A DNA stretch of 64,000 bases from Saprospiraceae bacterium (GTDB taxonomy: Bacteria; Bacteroidota; Bacteroidia; Chitinophagales; Saprospiraceae): assembly GCA_016714985.1 (NCBI GenBank), contig JADKBS010000033.1, positions 3,211-67,210 on the forward strand, in the 5' to 3' direction. The position numbers and the translations under genes were made by a program. Below the pieces are notes generated by a model. It was given only the letters and a program-made list of their open reading frames with translations. It had not been told where the DNA came from and ran no database searches. This document shows positions 33,293 through 41,521 of the stretch, one piece after another (position 1 is the stretch's first letter; each line of letters starts with the position of its first letter).

Positions 33293-35375
33293 CTACCCCT
33301 TTGCCAATGTCACCTTCTTCGAAAATACCTTCCCGCCTTGCGAGATTTCGAGGAAGTAGCTGCCGGGGCCGTTCTGGCCAAGGTCAACATTGTCGGAGAA
33401 CTTGCCAGAGAAGCTGCCCAAATCATATTCGTAGAGTTGCCTGCCGTTTAGGTTATAGATTTTGACGATGGTATTGCCGCTGTTGGCCAAGTTGAATTCA
33501 AGCGAGAACTGGCCTGTGCTGGCATTTGGGCTGATGCGGAGGCCGTCAACGCTGAGGCTGCTGCTGTTGCCGAGATTCACGCCTTTGCTGCGCAATTGGC
33601 TCACCTCATCGGAGGAGATATTGTCGGTGGAGACCCTTGCATTTTTCATGTCCATGCGGGGCATGGCCGAATCGGACTTGGAGGAGTTTGGCCAACCGCT
33701 CCAAGTGCTGCCTGGCGAGGTGGCAATGACGACCGATTCTTTTTCGCCACAGTCGCAGTTGGCGCAGTTCTTTGTTTCAGCGAGGCTTTTCAAGGGCTTG
33801 CTACCTTTCATGGTCTTGCCGTTTCGCTGGTAGTCCACTGTGATGGTCTCGCCCGGCTTCAATAGGCCGATGGCGGTGGTGATGTCCTGCCAGTCGAGCA
33901 TCGGGTAGCCATTGATATGGGTGATGAGGTCGCCCTCCTGTAAGCCAAGGTCAGCAGCGGTGGAGCCTTTTACGGGCGAGATGGTCACGCCGTCGTCCTC
34001 GTCGCTGGCCTTTTGGATGATGCCGAAAAAGCCGTCCTCGCAACTGTCCATGTCCCCTTTTTCTCCTTCATGGGCTTGGTGAAAGTGAGGGAGGCGGTGG
34101 CTTTTTTGCCTTTGCGCACGAAATGCACGGTAGCCTGGTCGCCGGGCTTGTATTTTTTCAGCACAAGGCCGAGGTTTTGCTGGTCGCCGGCCCGGTATTC
34201 ATCGAAGCCATAGATATAATCAAAAGGTTTCAGGCCAGCCTTGTCGGCGCCGGAGTTCGGAATGATGCCCGTTACATAAGTACCAAAGGGGTTGTCGAAG
34301 CCGAGCTTGGTGGCTTTTTCCTTGGAAATCATTTCGGTGTAAATGCCGATGAAGGCCCGGTTCTCATCCTGTTCGTCCATCTGCCAGTCATTCCCCCAAT
34401 TGTCACCTATCACGATGTCTGCCTTGCCCGTTTCGTCCCAATCAATGTTGAGGTTCCAGTCGTTGTTTTTTCCTTTCGGATAGGCCTCTTCGTAGGCTTT
34501 GAGGGTGCCCTTGGCGGTCAGTTCACGGTCTTCCCGCTTGAAGTTCACCTCAATGGCCTGGCCGGGCTTGGTGTTCTGGATGGCGGTGGTCACGTCGTCC
34601 CAATCCAGCACGGGGAGCCGTTGATGGAGGTGATGACGTCGCCCATTTTGAGGCCCATTTCCTCAGCGGCAGATTTTTCCACCACGTCCACGGCCACGCC
34701 GTCGAGTTCGTCGCCGTTTTCATCGTCCTCAGGGCTGACACCGAGGAAGGGGCGCTGGTCGTCGTCGGCTTCTTCGTAGTTATCATTCTCGGACAGTTTG
34801 ACCTTGATGTTCATTTTCTGGCCTTTTCGCACGAAAAACAACGTGACCTCGTCGCCAGCTTGGTAGTCCTCCAAAATATCGGAGAGGCTTTGGTTGTTGC
34901 TGGTTCGCTGCTCGTCCACGCCATAGATATAGTCGAAAGCTTGAAGCCCAGCGGTTTCAGCGGCTGATTTGGCCATCACTTTTGACACATAGCTGCCGAA
35001 GCGGTTGTCGAAGCCCAGTTTTTTGGCCTTCTCGATGGAAACCTCGTATGCTTCGATACCGAGGAAGGAAATTTCGGGGCAGGCTGCGATGTTCAGACTG
35101 CGGTTTTTACCTACGAAATTTGCCGACCAATTGTTTTCCCATTGGTCTTCCATCCTTTCGGCAAAGCGTTCGGCTTTAGCTTCTATGCGCTCGGCTCGCC
35201 GCTCCCAGCGTTCGCCAATGGTTTCGGCCTTGGCTTCGATGTCCTCGGCAAACTGTTCGGCCCGTGCTTCAATTTGTTCGAACTTCCGCTCGATGCTGGT
35301 TCCGCCGCCTGATTGCGCAGCAAGGAAAGAAAACAGGCAAATGGTCAAGAATGTGGTGAAAAGGCTCTTTTTCAT
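33293..35375 (-). CDS. Secreted four-PDZ protein with T9SS sorting domain, split by two frameshifts
   Basis: Three frames (34590-35375, 33985-34611, 33293-34051) make one protein of about 690 residues. The signal peptide ends FLAAQSGGG. A charged helical repeat follows (about 25-80, AERFAERME-type heptads). Then come four PDZ domains in two alternating types: KAKKLGFDNRFGSYVSKVMA, AAEEMGLKMGDVITSING, KATKLGFDNPFGTYVTGIIP, and AADLGLQEGDLITHINGYP. The end is a T9SS C-terminal domain (LRISPNASTGQFSLEF ... GKVFSKKVTLAKG). Each break is a short G/C run one base too short (C4 near 34611; G4 near 34057); adding the base restores GSPVLDWDD and KKGDMDSCED. No protease domain is present, so it is likely a surface scaffold or peptide-binding protein (inference). 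Confidence 0.82.
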
Positions 35376-35412
35376 AACAAAGGCTTTGAATGATAATTGG
35401 GCTTGCAGTTCC

Positions 35413-35560
35413 AGGTTTCAGGTTTCAGGTTTCAGGGAGTGGCAGGTTGTAATTGAGCCGCAGCTTTAATTTAAAGATAACAGCAGGGAAAATGATTCTG
35501 GCTACACCCCCCATGAAACCTGAAACCCTTGAAACCCCTTGAAACCTGAAACCGAAAACC
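35413..35560. repeat. Mirrored AGGTTTC word arrays
   Basis: Three exact AGGTTTC units (35413-35433) are mirrored by five degenerate GAAACC-type units (35514-35560), so the gap between two divergent genes could fold into a large imperfect hairpin. There is no coding sequence in it. Confidence 0.75.
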
Positions 35561-35658
35561 TCTTCCTTGGACATTCAGCAATGACAGCACTCCTTTTCAA
35601 CCGTTGCATAACACCGTCGGCGAATGCTGCCTATTTTTGCCGAAAAATCAAAATTAAG

Positions 35659-37047
35659 ATGTTTCGAAACAGGAAATCACCTATTCGCAGTTTGAAAATC
35701 GTCGTTTTCATTGCTTTCTTGCTCATTGCCGAAGGCTGCAAGACCTCCAAAGTGGCCCGGCCAGAGGAATTTTACAACCCTGTGACCACGGAGGTGGAGC
35801 CTTCCGTCATCAATATCCCGCTCAAGTTTTATAAAACGGAACTACTGAAAGCCATCAACGACAAGATTGGCGACATGCTCTACGAGGACACCAACCTCAA
35901 GGACGATGGCATGGCCATTCGGGCAAAAAAGCGGGAGAACATCACGATTGACATTAACGAGAATGAAATCAGTTACCGGGTACCGGTTGACCTTTGGATA
36001 AAAAAAGATGTTATGATCTCCGTGGTGGAGGCCGAAGGTGCATTGGCCCTGGAGTTCTCGACCAAATTTACGATCAAACCAGATTGGTCTTTGGAAACGC
36101 AAACCGAATTGAAAAACCATAAATGGCTGAAAGAACCCGTGGTGAAATTGGGCTTTGCCGACCTTCCCATCACGTCCATTGCAAACATAGTCCTGAAACA
36201 GGGGCGAACCACGTTTGCCAAATCTATCGATACAGAGGTGAAGCACCTTTTTGACCTGAAAAAGCAAATGGAGGCTGCTTGGAAGGAAATGCAGGCTCCA
36301 TTCCTGCTTTCTGATGAGTATAAGACGTGGCTATTGATAAACCCGCAATCAGTCGGCATGACCCCAATGAGGTCAAATGGCAGCACGGTGGAAAGCACGG
36401 TGGTCATCGTCACAAAACCAGCGGTTTATTTGGGCGAGAAGCCTGCCACGCCAACGGCCTCCAAATTGCCCGCTTTCAGCTACGCCACTGCCGGGGCCGA
36501 CAATTTTGCGCTCTTCCTCGATACGGATGTGTCCTTCAAAGAGGCCGAGCGGCTTTCCAAGCAGAACATGGTCGGGGAGGTTTTTTCCCATAAGAACAAG
36601 CAGGTAAAGGTGGAGGATGTTGGGCTGTATGGCCAAGGCAATAAGTTGGTCGTGCGCACGAACCTCAAAGGCAGTTACAATGGCGATGTTTATTTAATCG
36701 CAAAGCCGGAATACAACGCTGAGGCCAACCAAATTCAGTTAAAAGATGTGGACTTTGACTTCAGCAGCCAAAAAGTATTGATGAAAAGCGCAAGTTGGCT
36801 GTTCAAAGGCCCCATGAAAAAGCAGATTCAGGACAACCTCGATTTTTACTTAGCCCACAACCTTGATGATGCCAAAAAAGCCATCCAAGAAAACTTGAAC
36901 GACTACCAACTGGCCCCGGGCATCAACCTGCACGGCTTATTGGACGACCTTAGTATCTCGCATGTCTATGTTGCTTCCAATGGCATCCGAGTGCGCATCG
37001 GGCTAAAAGGCAAGCTGAATTTGGACGTGAAAGGGCTGGGGTTGTAA
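35659..37047 (+). CDS. DUF4403-family lipoprotein
   Basis: About 462 residues from ATG 35659; the longer frame from 35539 begins inside a repeat. The lipoprotein signal ends FLLIAEGCKTS. The body has the DUF4403 pattern: SVINIPLKFYKTELLKAIN near the start, RAKKRENITIDINENEISYR, a repeated IPVSITLDALSK-like segment, and a C-terminal block QIQLKDVDFDFSSQKVLMKS with LAPGINLHGLLDDLSISH. These proteins are predicted lipid-binding tubular (TULIP-like) envelope proteins; transport of lipids between membranes is inference. It sits alone between repeat-filled gaps. Confidence 0.85.
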   Translation: MFRNRKSPIRSLKIVVFIAFLLIAEGCKTSKVARPEEFYNPVTTEVEPSVINIPLKFYKTELLKAINDKIGDMLYEDTNLKDDGMAIRAKKRENITIDINENEISYRVPVDLWIKKDVMISVVEAEGALALEFSTKFTIKPDWSLETQTELKNHKWLKEPVVKLGFADLPITSIANIVLKQGRTTFAKSIDTEVKHLFDLKKQMEAAWKEMQAPFLLSDEYKTWLLINPQSVGMTPMRSNGSTVESTVVIVTKPAVYLGEKPATPTASKLPAFSYATAGADNFALFLDTDVSFKEAERLSKQNMVGEVFSHKNKQVKVEDVGLYGQGNKLVVRTNLKGSYNGDVYLIAKPEYNAEANQIQLKDVDFDFSSQKVLMKSASWLFKGPMKKQIQDNLDFYLAHNLDDAKKAIQENLNDYQLAPGINLHGLLDDLSISHVYVASNGIRVRIGLKGKLNLDVKGLGL

Positions 37048-37052
37048 GAAAA

Positions 37053-37195
37053 ATGAGAGGGTTAGAGGGTTAGAGGGTGAGAGAGGTGAGAGGGTGAGAG
37101 GGTGAGAAACGCCTCTCATGCTCTCACCTCTCTCACCCTCTCACGCTCTCACATTTCTCACTCCTCTCACATCTCTCACCCTCTCACTCCTCTCT
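37053..37195. repeat. Mirrored GAGAGGGT / ACCCTCTC arrays
   Basis: The left half is GAGAGGGTT/GAGAGGTGA-type words (37053-37107) and the right half their reverse complements (37110-37195). The strand bias switches exactly in the middle (GAAACGCCTCTC), giving a very long imperfect hairpin downstream of DUF4403. It may act as a terminator for both converging genes, though its size exceeds any need for that. Confidence 0.8.
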
Positions 37196-37398
37196 CATTT
37201 CTTAGGACAGGTGGAAATCCCAAATGGCGCATATAACGGGCAGAAGCTAATGAGGCTGGTAAGTAAGAAAACAGCAGCCAAGATCAATAGCACAAGGCCA
37301 AGTGTGCCAGAAACAGTCCCTGTGAAATAAAGCACTGCCATCAACGCTGCAAGGATAATTCGGATGATGCGGTCGGCGGAACCCATGTTCTTTTTCAT
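37195..37398 (-). CDS. DUF2892-family small membrane protein
   Basis: 67 residues: MKKNMGSADRIIRIILAALM starts the DUF2892 (YgaP C-terminal-like) pattern, with two TM helices (about 10-30 and 32-52) and a CPLYAPFGISTCPKK tail carrying the two conserved cysteines. In other bacteria the domain is linked to rhodanese and sulfur handling. It lies 11 bp downstream of another small membrane peptide, probably one transcript. Confidence 0.88.
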   Translation of the reverse strand: MKKNMGSADRIIRIILAALMAVLYFTGTVSGTLGLVLLILAAVFLLTSLISFCPLYAPFGISTCPKK

Positions 37399-37409
37399 TT
37401 TCGAGCATT

Positions 37410-37511
37410 TTAAGATTTGAAGAAATCAATGAGCCAAGCCAGTGCTACAACCAATGCGATGCAGAGGATACAGACAGCCAGTAATTTGGCCCATGTTGGT
37501 GCATTTTTCAT
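37410..37511 (-). CDS. 33-residue single-TM peptide
   Basis: ATG 37511 (coding strand) opens 33 codons: MKNAPTWAKLLAVCILCIAL begins it, followed by VVALAW and LIDFFKS. One TM helix (about 9-27) is flanked by polar ends, a plausible real protein rather than a chance frame. It precedes the DUF2892 gene by 11 bp on the same strand. No family was recognised. Confidence 0.6.
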   Translation of the reverse strand: MKNAPTWAKLLAVCILCIALVVALAWLIDFFKS

Positions 37512-37582
37512 GATGCCAAATTAGTTGTCCGTACATGCAAATGAAGGTGAGAAAGGTCACAATAGGGGGCTATTAGATTGCA

Positions 37583-37615
37583 GATTGCGGAACTTGTCCC
37601 GACACCTCGGGATTG
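37583..37615. repeat. Interspersed repeat copy (same as inside sua5)
   Basis: 32 of 33 bases match 13856-13888, with the palindrome TCCCGA-CACC-TCGGGA in the middle. Here it is intergenic, preceded by another GATTGC word. A third, shorter copy of the palindrome is at 53672-53687. Confidence 0.8.
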
Positions 37616-37645
37616 GGGGCTGCGGCCTGCCGACTGTGACCAGTG

Positions 37646-38137
37646 CTAATCCCTGAGTTTGAAAGTCCAGGTGATATAGATTTTAGCGACGATTTCGCCT
37701 TGTGTGTTTCGGCCAGTGCCAAGCATGGTGAGCGTTTGCGGCTGTTTGGTTTCTATGGCCATTCGCACTGCTTCGAAAGCTTTTGCGCCTTCATCACAAG
37801 TAAAGGTAGTGGTGGTGCTCGCCTTTTTCAGGAACTCGGCTCGTTGTTCCAAAACGAGCATGGAGACATTGCCACCCGACATCCTGGCTAGGTTGGCCAT
37901 GACACCAGTGGAGATTTCCCCTGCCCCTGCCAGTGCGGCGAAATAGATAGAGCGAAAGGGGTTGCGGGTGCGCCAGTTGTAAGGAATCGTCACTTCGGCC
38001 CGCTCAGTGGAAGCACTTTTCACTCCGAAGCCCCACCATAGTGCTGATGGCAGGTTTTTGAAGAAATAGAGCTTGAGTTTCCATTGGGAACGGATGTCGC
38101 TCAGGTATTTTGCTGCCTGGGGAGAAAGTTGTTGCAT
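37646..38137 (-). CDS. DUF4442 hotdog-fold thioesterase-like protein
   Basis: 163 residues from ATG 38137. It has the DUF4442/PaaI-like pattern: LPSALWWGFGVKSASTERAE, then VTIPYNWRTRNPFRSIYFAA (which places the catalytic-region helix AALAGAGEISTGVM after it), and C-terminal strands TQGEIVAKIYITWTFK. Likely a small acyl-CoA-binding or acyl-CoA thioesterase enzyme. The open frame goes up to 38215, but the later ATG sits 33 bp after a promoter-like box. It is divergent from the adenosine deaminase gene. Confidence 0.85.
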   Translation of the reverse strand: MQQLSPQAAKYLSDIRSQWKLKLYFFKNLPSALWWGFGVKSASTERAEVTIPYNWRTRNPFRSIYFAALAGAGEISTGVMANLARMSGGNVSMLVLEQRAEFLKKASTTTTFTCDEGAKAFEAVRMAIETKQPQTLTMLGTGRNTQGEIVAKIYITWTFKLRD

Positions 38138-38169
38138 GAAGTGAGAATATTCTTGGTTTGAATTGCGGA

Positions 38170-38178
38170 GCAAATATA
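38170..38178 (-). promoter_or_regulatory. Candidate -7 box for DUF4442 gene
   Basis: TATATTTGC on the minus strand matches TAnnTTTG and lies 33 bp upstream of ATG 38137. No -33 TTTG at the usual distance. Confidence 0.4.
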
Positions 38179-38202
38179 GCGGACGGAAAGCGAGTGCTTT
38201 GG

Positions 38203-38210
38203 TACTTTTG
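38203..38210 (+). promoter_or_regulatory. Candidate -7 box for the adenosine deaminase gene
   Basis: TACTTTTG matches TAnnTTTG, 27 bp before the GTG start at 38237. With the box at 38170 it makes a compact divergent promoter pair. Confidence 0.4.
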
Positions 38211-38236
38211 CGCAAGATTCAAATACCTGTTCCACT

Positions 38237-39229
38237 GTGCATTCCATTTTTACCAAGTTGCCCAAAATTGAGCTTCACCTCCACCTCGATTGTTCGTTGA
38301 GCTACGAGGTGGTTCAGCAAATCAATCCGGGCATCGACTACCAAACTTACCGTGAATCCTTCGTTGCACCACCCAAGTGCAACGACTTGGCCGACTACCT
38401 GAAGCGTGCCGTGAAAGGTTTTGAACTGATGCAAAACCCTGAGCAATTGCGGTTGGTCACGCTTGATTTGTTCCAGCAATTGAAGGCTGACCATGTGATT
38501 TATGCCGAAATCCGATTTGCTCCGCTACTGCACGTGCAGCAAGGCATGACGGCCAAGGAAGTGGTGGAAACAGTGAATGCAGCCACCACGGTGGGCATGG
38601 CTGAAACGGGCTTACAGGCAGGGTTAATCCTTTGCACTTTGCGCAATTTCGACGAAGCTAAGAGCATGGAGACCGTGCATTTGGTGGAGCAATTCAAGGG
38701 CACCAATGTGGTCGGTTTCGATATTGCCGCCGATGAAGCCGGGTTCCCCATTGATGCCCACAAAAAAGCATTCGCTTACGCAAAAGCGAATGGGCTGCAC
38801 ATCACCGCCCATGCGGGCGAAGCCTGCGGTGCCGATAGTGTGTGGGAAACCTTGGAGCATTTCCACCCCAGCCGGATTGGGCATGGCGTCAGGAGTGTGG
38901 AGGACAAAAAGCTGTTGGATTACCTAAAGGCCGAAGGCATCCACCTTGAAGTTTGCCCCACCAGCAATGTACAGACCAATGTGGTGGATGCAATGGAAAA
39001 CCACCCTGCGGATATGATTTACAATCACGGTATTTCTATGAGTATAAACACGGATGCACGCACCATTTCCGACACGACATTAATTAAAGAATATGGTATT
39101 TTGAAATCGCAGTTTAATTGGGATATGGCACATTTTAAGAAATGCAATTTAGAGGCAATTAAACATGCTTTCATATCGGAAGATAAAAAGCACGCATTGC
39201 GTGAACTCATATTGAGTGCATATTATTGA
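38237..39229 (+). CDS. add: Adenosine deaminase
   Basis: A 330-residue purine-salvage enzyme converting adenosine or deoxyadenosine to inosine forms. GTG start at 38237. Zinc and catalytic motifs are all visible: HLHLD (His14, His16), the ITAHAGEA block (His and catalytic Glu), the SRIGHGVRS block (His), and SINTDARTISDTTL with the zinc Asp. The NTDxRTxS form is usual for bacterial enzymes. Length is typical. It converges on the glycoside hydrolase gene, with a shared hairpin between. Confidence 0.93.
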   Translation: MHSIFTKLPKIELHLHLDCSLSYEVVQQINPGIDYQTYRESFVAPPKCNDLADYLKRAVKGFELMQNPEQLRLVTLDLFQQLKADHVIYAEIRFAPLLHVQQGMTAKEVVETVNAATTVGMAETGLQAGLILCTLRNFDEAKSMETVHLVEQFKGTNVVGFDIAADEAGFPIDAHKKAFAYAKANGLHITAHAGEACGADSVWETLEHFHPSRIGHGVRSVEDKKLLDYLKAEGIHLEVCPTSNVQTNVVDAMENHPADMIYNHGISMSINTDARTISDTTLIKEYGILKSQFNWDMAHFKKCNLEAIKHAFISEDKKHALRELILSAYY

Positions 39230-39252
39230 GGTAATGCAACTACTTAGGAGGG

Positions 39253-39299
39253 TGTGGGAGGAGTAAGAGGAAATTTCATTTTTTCTTACTCCTCCCACA
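39253..39299. terminator. Bidirectional terminator after adenosine deaminase
   Basis: A perfect 16-bp stem (TGTGGGAGGAGTAAGA / TCTTACTCCTCCCACA) with a 15-nt loop, followed by TTTT on the plus strand, lies 24 bp after the stop of the deaminase gene and between convergent genes. Confidence 0.8.
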
Positions 39300-39369
39300 T
39301 TTTGGGGTGTTTTTTTGGGGAAAATTGCCCCCAACAAAAACAGCTCCTGCTAAGCAATTACGAGGCAAT

Positions 39370-41257
39370 TTATTCGAACTCCAACAAAATTGGAGCACCA
39401 GTTACCAATACTTCAGTATGACCTATTTTCTTCTTGCAAAAACCACTGCCGTCCCGCCCCATTGGGCTGCTGCCATCCAATTTCCTTGCGGACTTAATTT
39501 TTCGTTTTTCCAATTTAATAGTATAGCCTGGCGTCAAAACCTCACCCAATTCTCCCGGCCACCATGCAATTAAATGAGTGATTTTGCCATCGGCATCACC
39601 AAGATAATAAGCCCATATCTGTTCATTTTCCTGTAAAACAGAATGAAAATATTTATTCCCAGCAAGTTTAATCAAAGATTCCAAGGCATAAAAAGGCTCC
39701 TTTTTTTTAAAGCCAGTTTTGGCAGAACCCAAAAGCCCGCTACGGGTATATAGGGATGAGCCGGTCTTGTCATTGGCATGAAAAAACCAAGTCGCACGGT
39801 CAATGCCCAGCCGGGCGGCTATCATAGCCCCACGGACGGCATAAGCAGCGGCGGCATATTCATAAACGCATTCCTGATGGGTGCAGTCCTCCCCTGCCCC
39901 ATCGCTGTCCCAGCCCCATTCCGAGAGATAAATTTTCTTGCCGGGCATGTTCTGGTTGCGCCAGCGGATGGCGTTCAGCATCTCCCAAAAAGTCGAGTTG
40001 GCATGTTCCGGCTGCACGGCTTTTCGTTTACCGTTGGGCATCGTCAAGTAGCTGTAGCAATGGATATTGATGCCGTCCAAAAGTTTCGCCGATTCGGGGG
40101 TGATGCGGTCGCCGATGTAGTTTTTCCAAGGGCCATGCTTCTCCGCCAAAGGGTCAACGGCCTGCAAAGCACACGGGAACACCTCAACATTGGGGTCGCC
40201 CTGCTCAGCACCTTGGGCCATGCCGAGCAATATTTCCCGATAGACCTCGGCGGGGTATTCCCAAGGCTCGTTGCCTGCCTCGATGGAGCAGATATAGCCG
40301 TTGCCGTTTTTCTGGCCAAAATGACGGGTAAACGCTTTGGCATATTGGAGCGCCGACGCTTTAGGGTTTTTCCAATCCGTTGCCTTGTAGCGGTAAAATT
40401 GCAAGCTCGCCTGCACGTTCATGCCAGCGCCTTCGTGCCAAGCCTTGTTCCCGGTCCCAGTTGAGCCATTCAGTAGCGGGTGTGCCACCACCTTTCGACA
40501 TTTTTTCAAAATCAATCGGGTCGTTGGGCGATTTCAAGTCCCAAGTCATGTCGTGGTAGTTGCGGAGGTGCGAGGCCACGGGCTTGAATCGAAATGGCCC
40601 GCCGTCGGGTGCCAGTAGGTCGGAATACTGGTCGGTGCCAAAGCTCCAGTAGCCGTTCACGCCAAGCATTTCCCGGATGGTGGTATGGCCTTGCACGGGC
40701 GTTGGCTTTTGGCCATAAGGCCCGAATCGGTCGTAGGCTTTGACCTCCCAGATATAGGCTTTGTTCCAATCCCTTGCCACCAAGGTATGCACCAGCCGCA
40801 GGTACCGGGCGGTGATTTCCTTCGGTAAAATTGTCACGACGGTGTGCAGCGCAGTGGGGTCGAGTGCGACGATATTTTGCCATTGCTGCCCATCCGTGCT
40901 GAGGTAGATTTGCGTGGCAGTGGCCGTGCCCGCCTCCCCCGCCCAGTGCCGGGAATGTATTTGCCCGACGGGACGAACCTGCCCAAAGTCAATGGTCACA
41001 TTTTCAGAAAGGCCGTCTGGCTTGCCCGGCACTACCCCACCCGATTGCCAGTGTGTGTTCGGGTCGCCGTCGAGCACCTTCCAGGCATCGGCTTGGTTGG
41101 AGGTGGCGGTGATGGTGGCGCCTTCTGTATAGGAGGGGATGTAGCCAGCATCGGGATTCCAAACTGGTTGGAGCGCCTGCTGTTTCCAGGCTGCACTGGC
41201 CAGTACGGCGAGGGCAAGGAGGCTGTAGAAAAGGAAAATGGAACGGGATTTTTTCAT
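39370..41257 (-). CDS. Secreted glycoside hydrolase with discoidin-type domain, split by one frameshift
   Basis: Frames 40361-41257 and 39370-40515 give one protein of about 628 residues. Signal peptide (LLALAVLASAAW), then an F5/8-type C (CBM32-like) sugar-binding domain (about 35-185: TATSNQADAWKVLDGDPNTH, LSENVTIDFGQ, ARYLRLVHT). A TIM-barrel hydrolase follows, with acid/base Glu in EAGNEPWEYP and probable nucleophile Glu in IYLSEWGWDSDG. These are clan GH-A features, close to GH39/GH5-like enzymes; the exact family is uncertain. A beta-sandwich tail ends VLVTGAPILLEFE. The frames meet near 40455; removing one G from GGG restores the reading through AWHEGAGMNV. Confidence 0.82.
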
Positions 41258-41278
41258 GGTGAATATGTCATAATGGTT

Positions 41279-41385
41279 CGATGGGCTATACCCATCGCTA
41301 ATATATTCCGCCCTTTCAGGGCTATGTACCTAAGCTGCGAAGCCCTGAAAGGGCGATATACGTTAGCGATGGGTATAGCCCATCG
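41279..41385. repeat. Two-step 107-bp palindrome
   Basis: The outer arms (41279-41301 / 41363-41385, 23 bp) and inner arms (41310-41323 / 41341-41354, 14 bp) are both perfect. The outer arm itself contains the palindrome ATGGGCTATACCCAT. It lies upstream of the glycoside hydrolase start. Probably a REP- or MITE-like repetitive element. Confidence 0.85.
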
Positions 41386-41430
41386 CTGCTGCGTTGTGAG
41401 GGTACGTTATTGCATTTTAAAAAACCGCTC

Positions 41431-41458
41431 CAAAAAAAAATCCACCCGCCTTCGGCGG
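41431..41458 (-). terminator. Terminator of the vWA/FGE gene
   Basis: CCGCC-TTC-GGCGG (41446-41458) is followed on the minus strand by nine T (41432-41440). It lies 64 bp after the stop of the large upstream gene. A-rich sequence on the other side gives it weak activity in the other direction too. Confidence 0.75.
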
Positions 41459-41521
41459 TCAAAAAAAAAGAAAAAAAGAAAAAAGGCAAAGGGTAAAGTT
41501 TAAAAGTGTCAAAGGGTGACA

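Noticed and set aside
34590..34620. Programmed frameshift in the four-PDZ protein
   Set aside because: The break is a C-run one base short with no slippery heptamer, and a second G-run break follows in the same gene; sequence error is more likely.
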